64,000 bases of DNA from HGM04593 sp045631905 (GTDB taxonomy: Bacteria > Bacteroidota > Bacteroidia > Bacteroidales > Bacteroidaceae). The DNA lies in contig JAZQVO010000002.1 in assembly GCA_045631905.1 (NCBI GenBank), positions 7,686 through 71,685 on the forward strand. The letters run 5' to 3'. Within the stretch, counting starts at the first letter, position 1; each line of letters opens with the position of its first letter. Shown piece by piece: positions 63,659 through 64,000 of the stretch. The notes under the pieces were generated by a model. That model worked only from the letters and a program-made list of their open reading frames with translations, made no database searches and was not told the DNA's origin. Both the position numbers and the translations under genes were made by a program.

Positions 63659-64000
63659 ATGGCATCTTTAATGTTTTCTGTTCGCACAACCAAGACTGAC
63701 CCCGACGCAAGTGTAAAGGTCAAAATCCGCTTTAATGCCTATATGGGCAAAGAAAAAGTTTCTGCATACGCCCTGAGCGGTGTTGTAGTTCCTAAAAAAG
63801 TATGGGACTGCAAAGGAAATTATTTCCGCAAAATGTACCTCAAGGAGAATGTAGAGGACGGTTTATATTGCCGTTACTCCACCACCTTAAAAGAAATCGA
63901 GGAGTACATAAACGCCAATTACAATATGCTCGACAAGAATACTGCACCCAGTTCCGAATGGTTGCAGGGTGTTGTAGATATGTATTGGGCAGACATCAAG
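63659..64000 (+). CDS. Tyrosine recombinase / integrase, N-terminal 114 codons (runs off the window end)
   Basis: The frame opens at ATG 63659 and remains open to base 64000. The translation (MASLMFSVRTTKTDPDAS, then VKIRFNAYMGKEKVSAYAL, VVVPKKVWDCKGN, and helical ALKEIEEYINANY-type text) has the arm DNA-binding domain and the start of the SAM-like core-binding domain of Bacteroidota phage-type integrases. The catalytic Arg-His-Arg-Tyr part is outside the window. Position just after tRNA-Gln and direction away from it are typical of an integrated mobile element starting here. Whether that element is a conjugative element, prophage or genomic island cannot be seen. Confidence 0.85.
   Translation, partial: MASLMFSVRTTKTDPDASVKVKIRFNAYMGKEKVSAYALSGVVVPKKVWDCKGNYFRKMYLKENVEDGLYCRYSTTLKEIEEYINANYNMLDKNTAPSSEWLQGVVDMYWADIK
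63659..64000 (+). mobile_element. Probable left edge of an integrated element at tRNA-Gln
   Basis: The tRNA, inverted repeat, direct repeats and integrase together suggest that an integrative element begins between about 63440 and 63660 and continues past the window. The second attachment copy is not visible, so the exact border is undetermined. Confidence 0.45.

Noticed and set aside
1..64000. Insertion sequences or transposases
   Set aside because: No transposase-like frame or terminal inverted repeat pair was recognised; the only mobile-element gene is the integrase at the right end.

Overview
The window looks like a chromosomal segment of a Bacteroidota bacterium, most likely a gut or host-associated member of the Bacteroidales; genus cannot be decided from sequence alone. 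The grounds are the type IX secretion (T9SS) protein SprA directly after ruvA, two very large secreted glycosidases ending in T9SS-type C-terminal tails, Bacteroidota promoters (TTTG/TTG, about 20 bp, TAnnTTTG), weak or absent Shine-Dalgarno sites, Fur next to purA, many short lipoproteins with C-terminal-Cys signal peptides, and a DUF4271-hemD-rnpA-yidD-tatD gene string. There are about 50 protein genes and 2 tRNAs; no rRNA, CRISPR array or insertion sequence was seen.

Layout. 0-5.3 kb: a truncated unknown gene, a secreted alpha-L-fucosidase (GH29) with cutC, and a convergent 876-aa transglutaminase-type lipoprotein. 5.5-15.3 kb: ABC exporter, ruvA, sprA. 15.4-26.2 kb: a lipoprotein, CCA-adding enzyme, a TolC-type protein, tRNA-Arg(CCT), a TPR protein, an AraC-type HTH protein with an AlkD-like repair protein, fur-purA-metallopeptidase-hisS, and a small lipoprotein. 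26.6-28.9 kb: pta-ackA (acetate formation). 29.0-32.4 kb: a minus-strand operon efp-glycosyltransferase-radC-sufT-lpxH. 32.8-38.2 kb: an RND efflux operon behind repeated promoter-like boxes. 38.4-41.3 kb: korAB, a ferredoxin-linked 2-oxoacid oxidoreductase whose acyl-CoA product type would suit pta-ackA fermentation.

41.7-52.3 kb is the most unusual region: two divergent secreted enzymes share one short control region. The minus-strand gene encodes a 2303-aa polypeptide with an N-terminal GH84 beta-N-acetylglucosaminidase-type domain, several ricin-like modules, a complete LacZ-type GH2 beta-galactosidase and a T9SS tail. The plus-strand gene encodes a 1174-aa GH20 beta-hexosaminidase with its own ricin-like modules and T9SS-like tail. 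With the GH29 fucosidase this would strip Fuc, Gal and GlcNAc/GalNAc from host-type glycans outside the cell or on its surface, without a SusC/SusD pair in the window; SprA, needed for such secretion, is encoded in the same window.

52.5-63.3 kb: a small conserved-looking protein, rpsO, typA, a thioredoxin-fold lipoprotein lacking its CxxC, a YifB/ComM ATPase, a LOG-family protein, DUF4271-hemD-rnpA-yidD-tatD, and a translationally coupled trio of two FdtA-like sugar ketoisomerases and a sugar aminotransferase (3-amino-3,6-dideoxyhexose type synthesis). The window closes with tRNA-Gln(TTG) followed by the beginning of a tyrosine recombinase gene, which is probably the edge of an integrated element that continues beyond the window.
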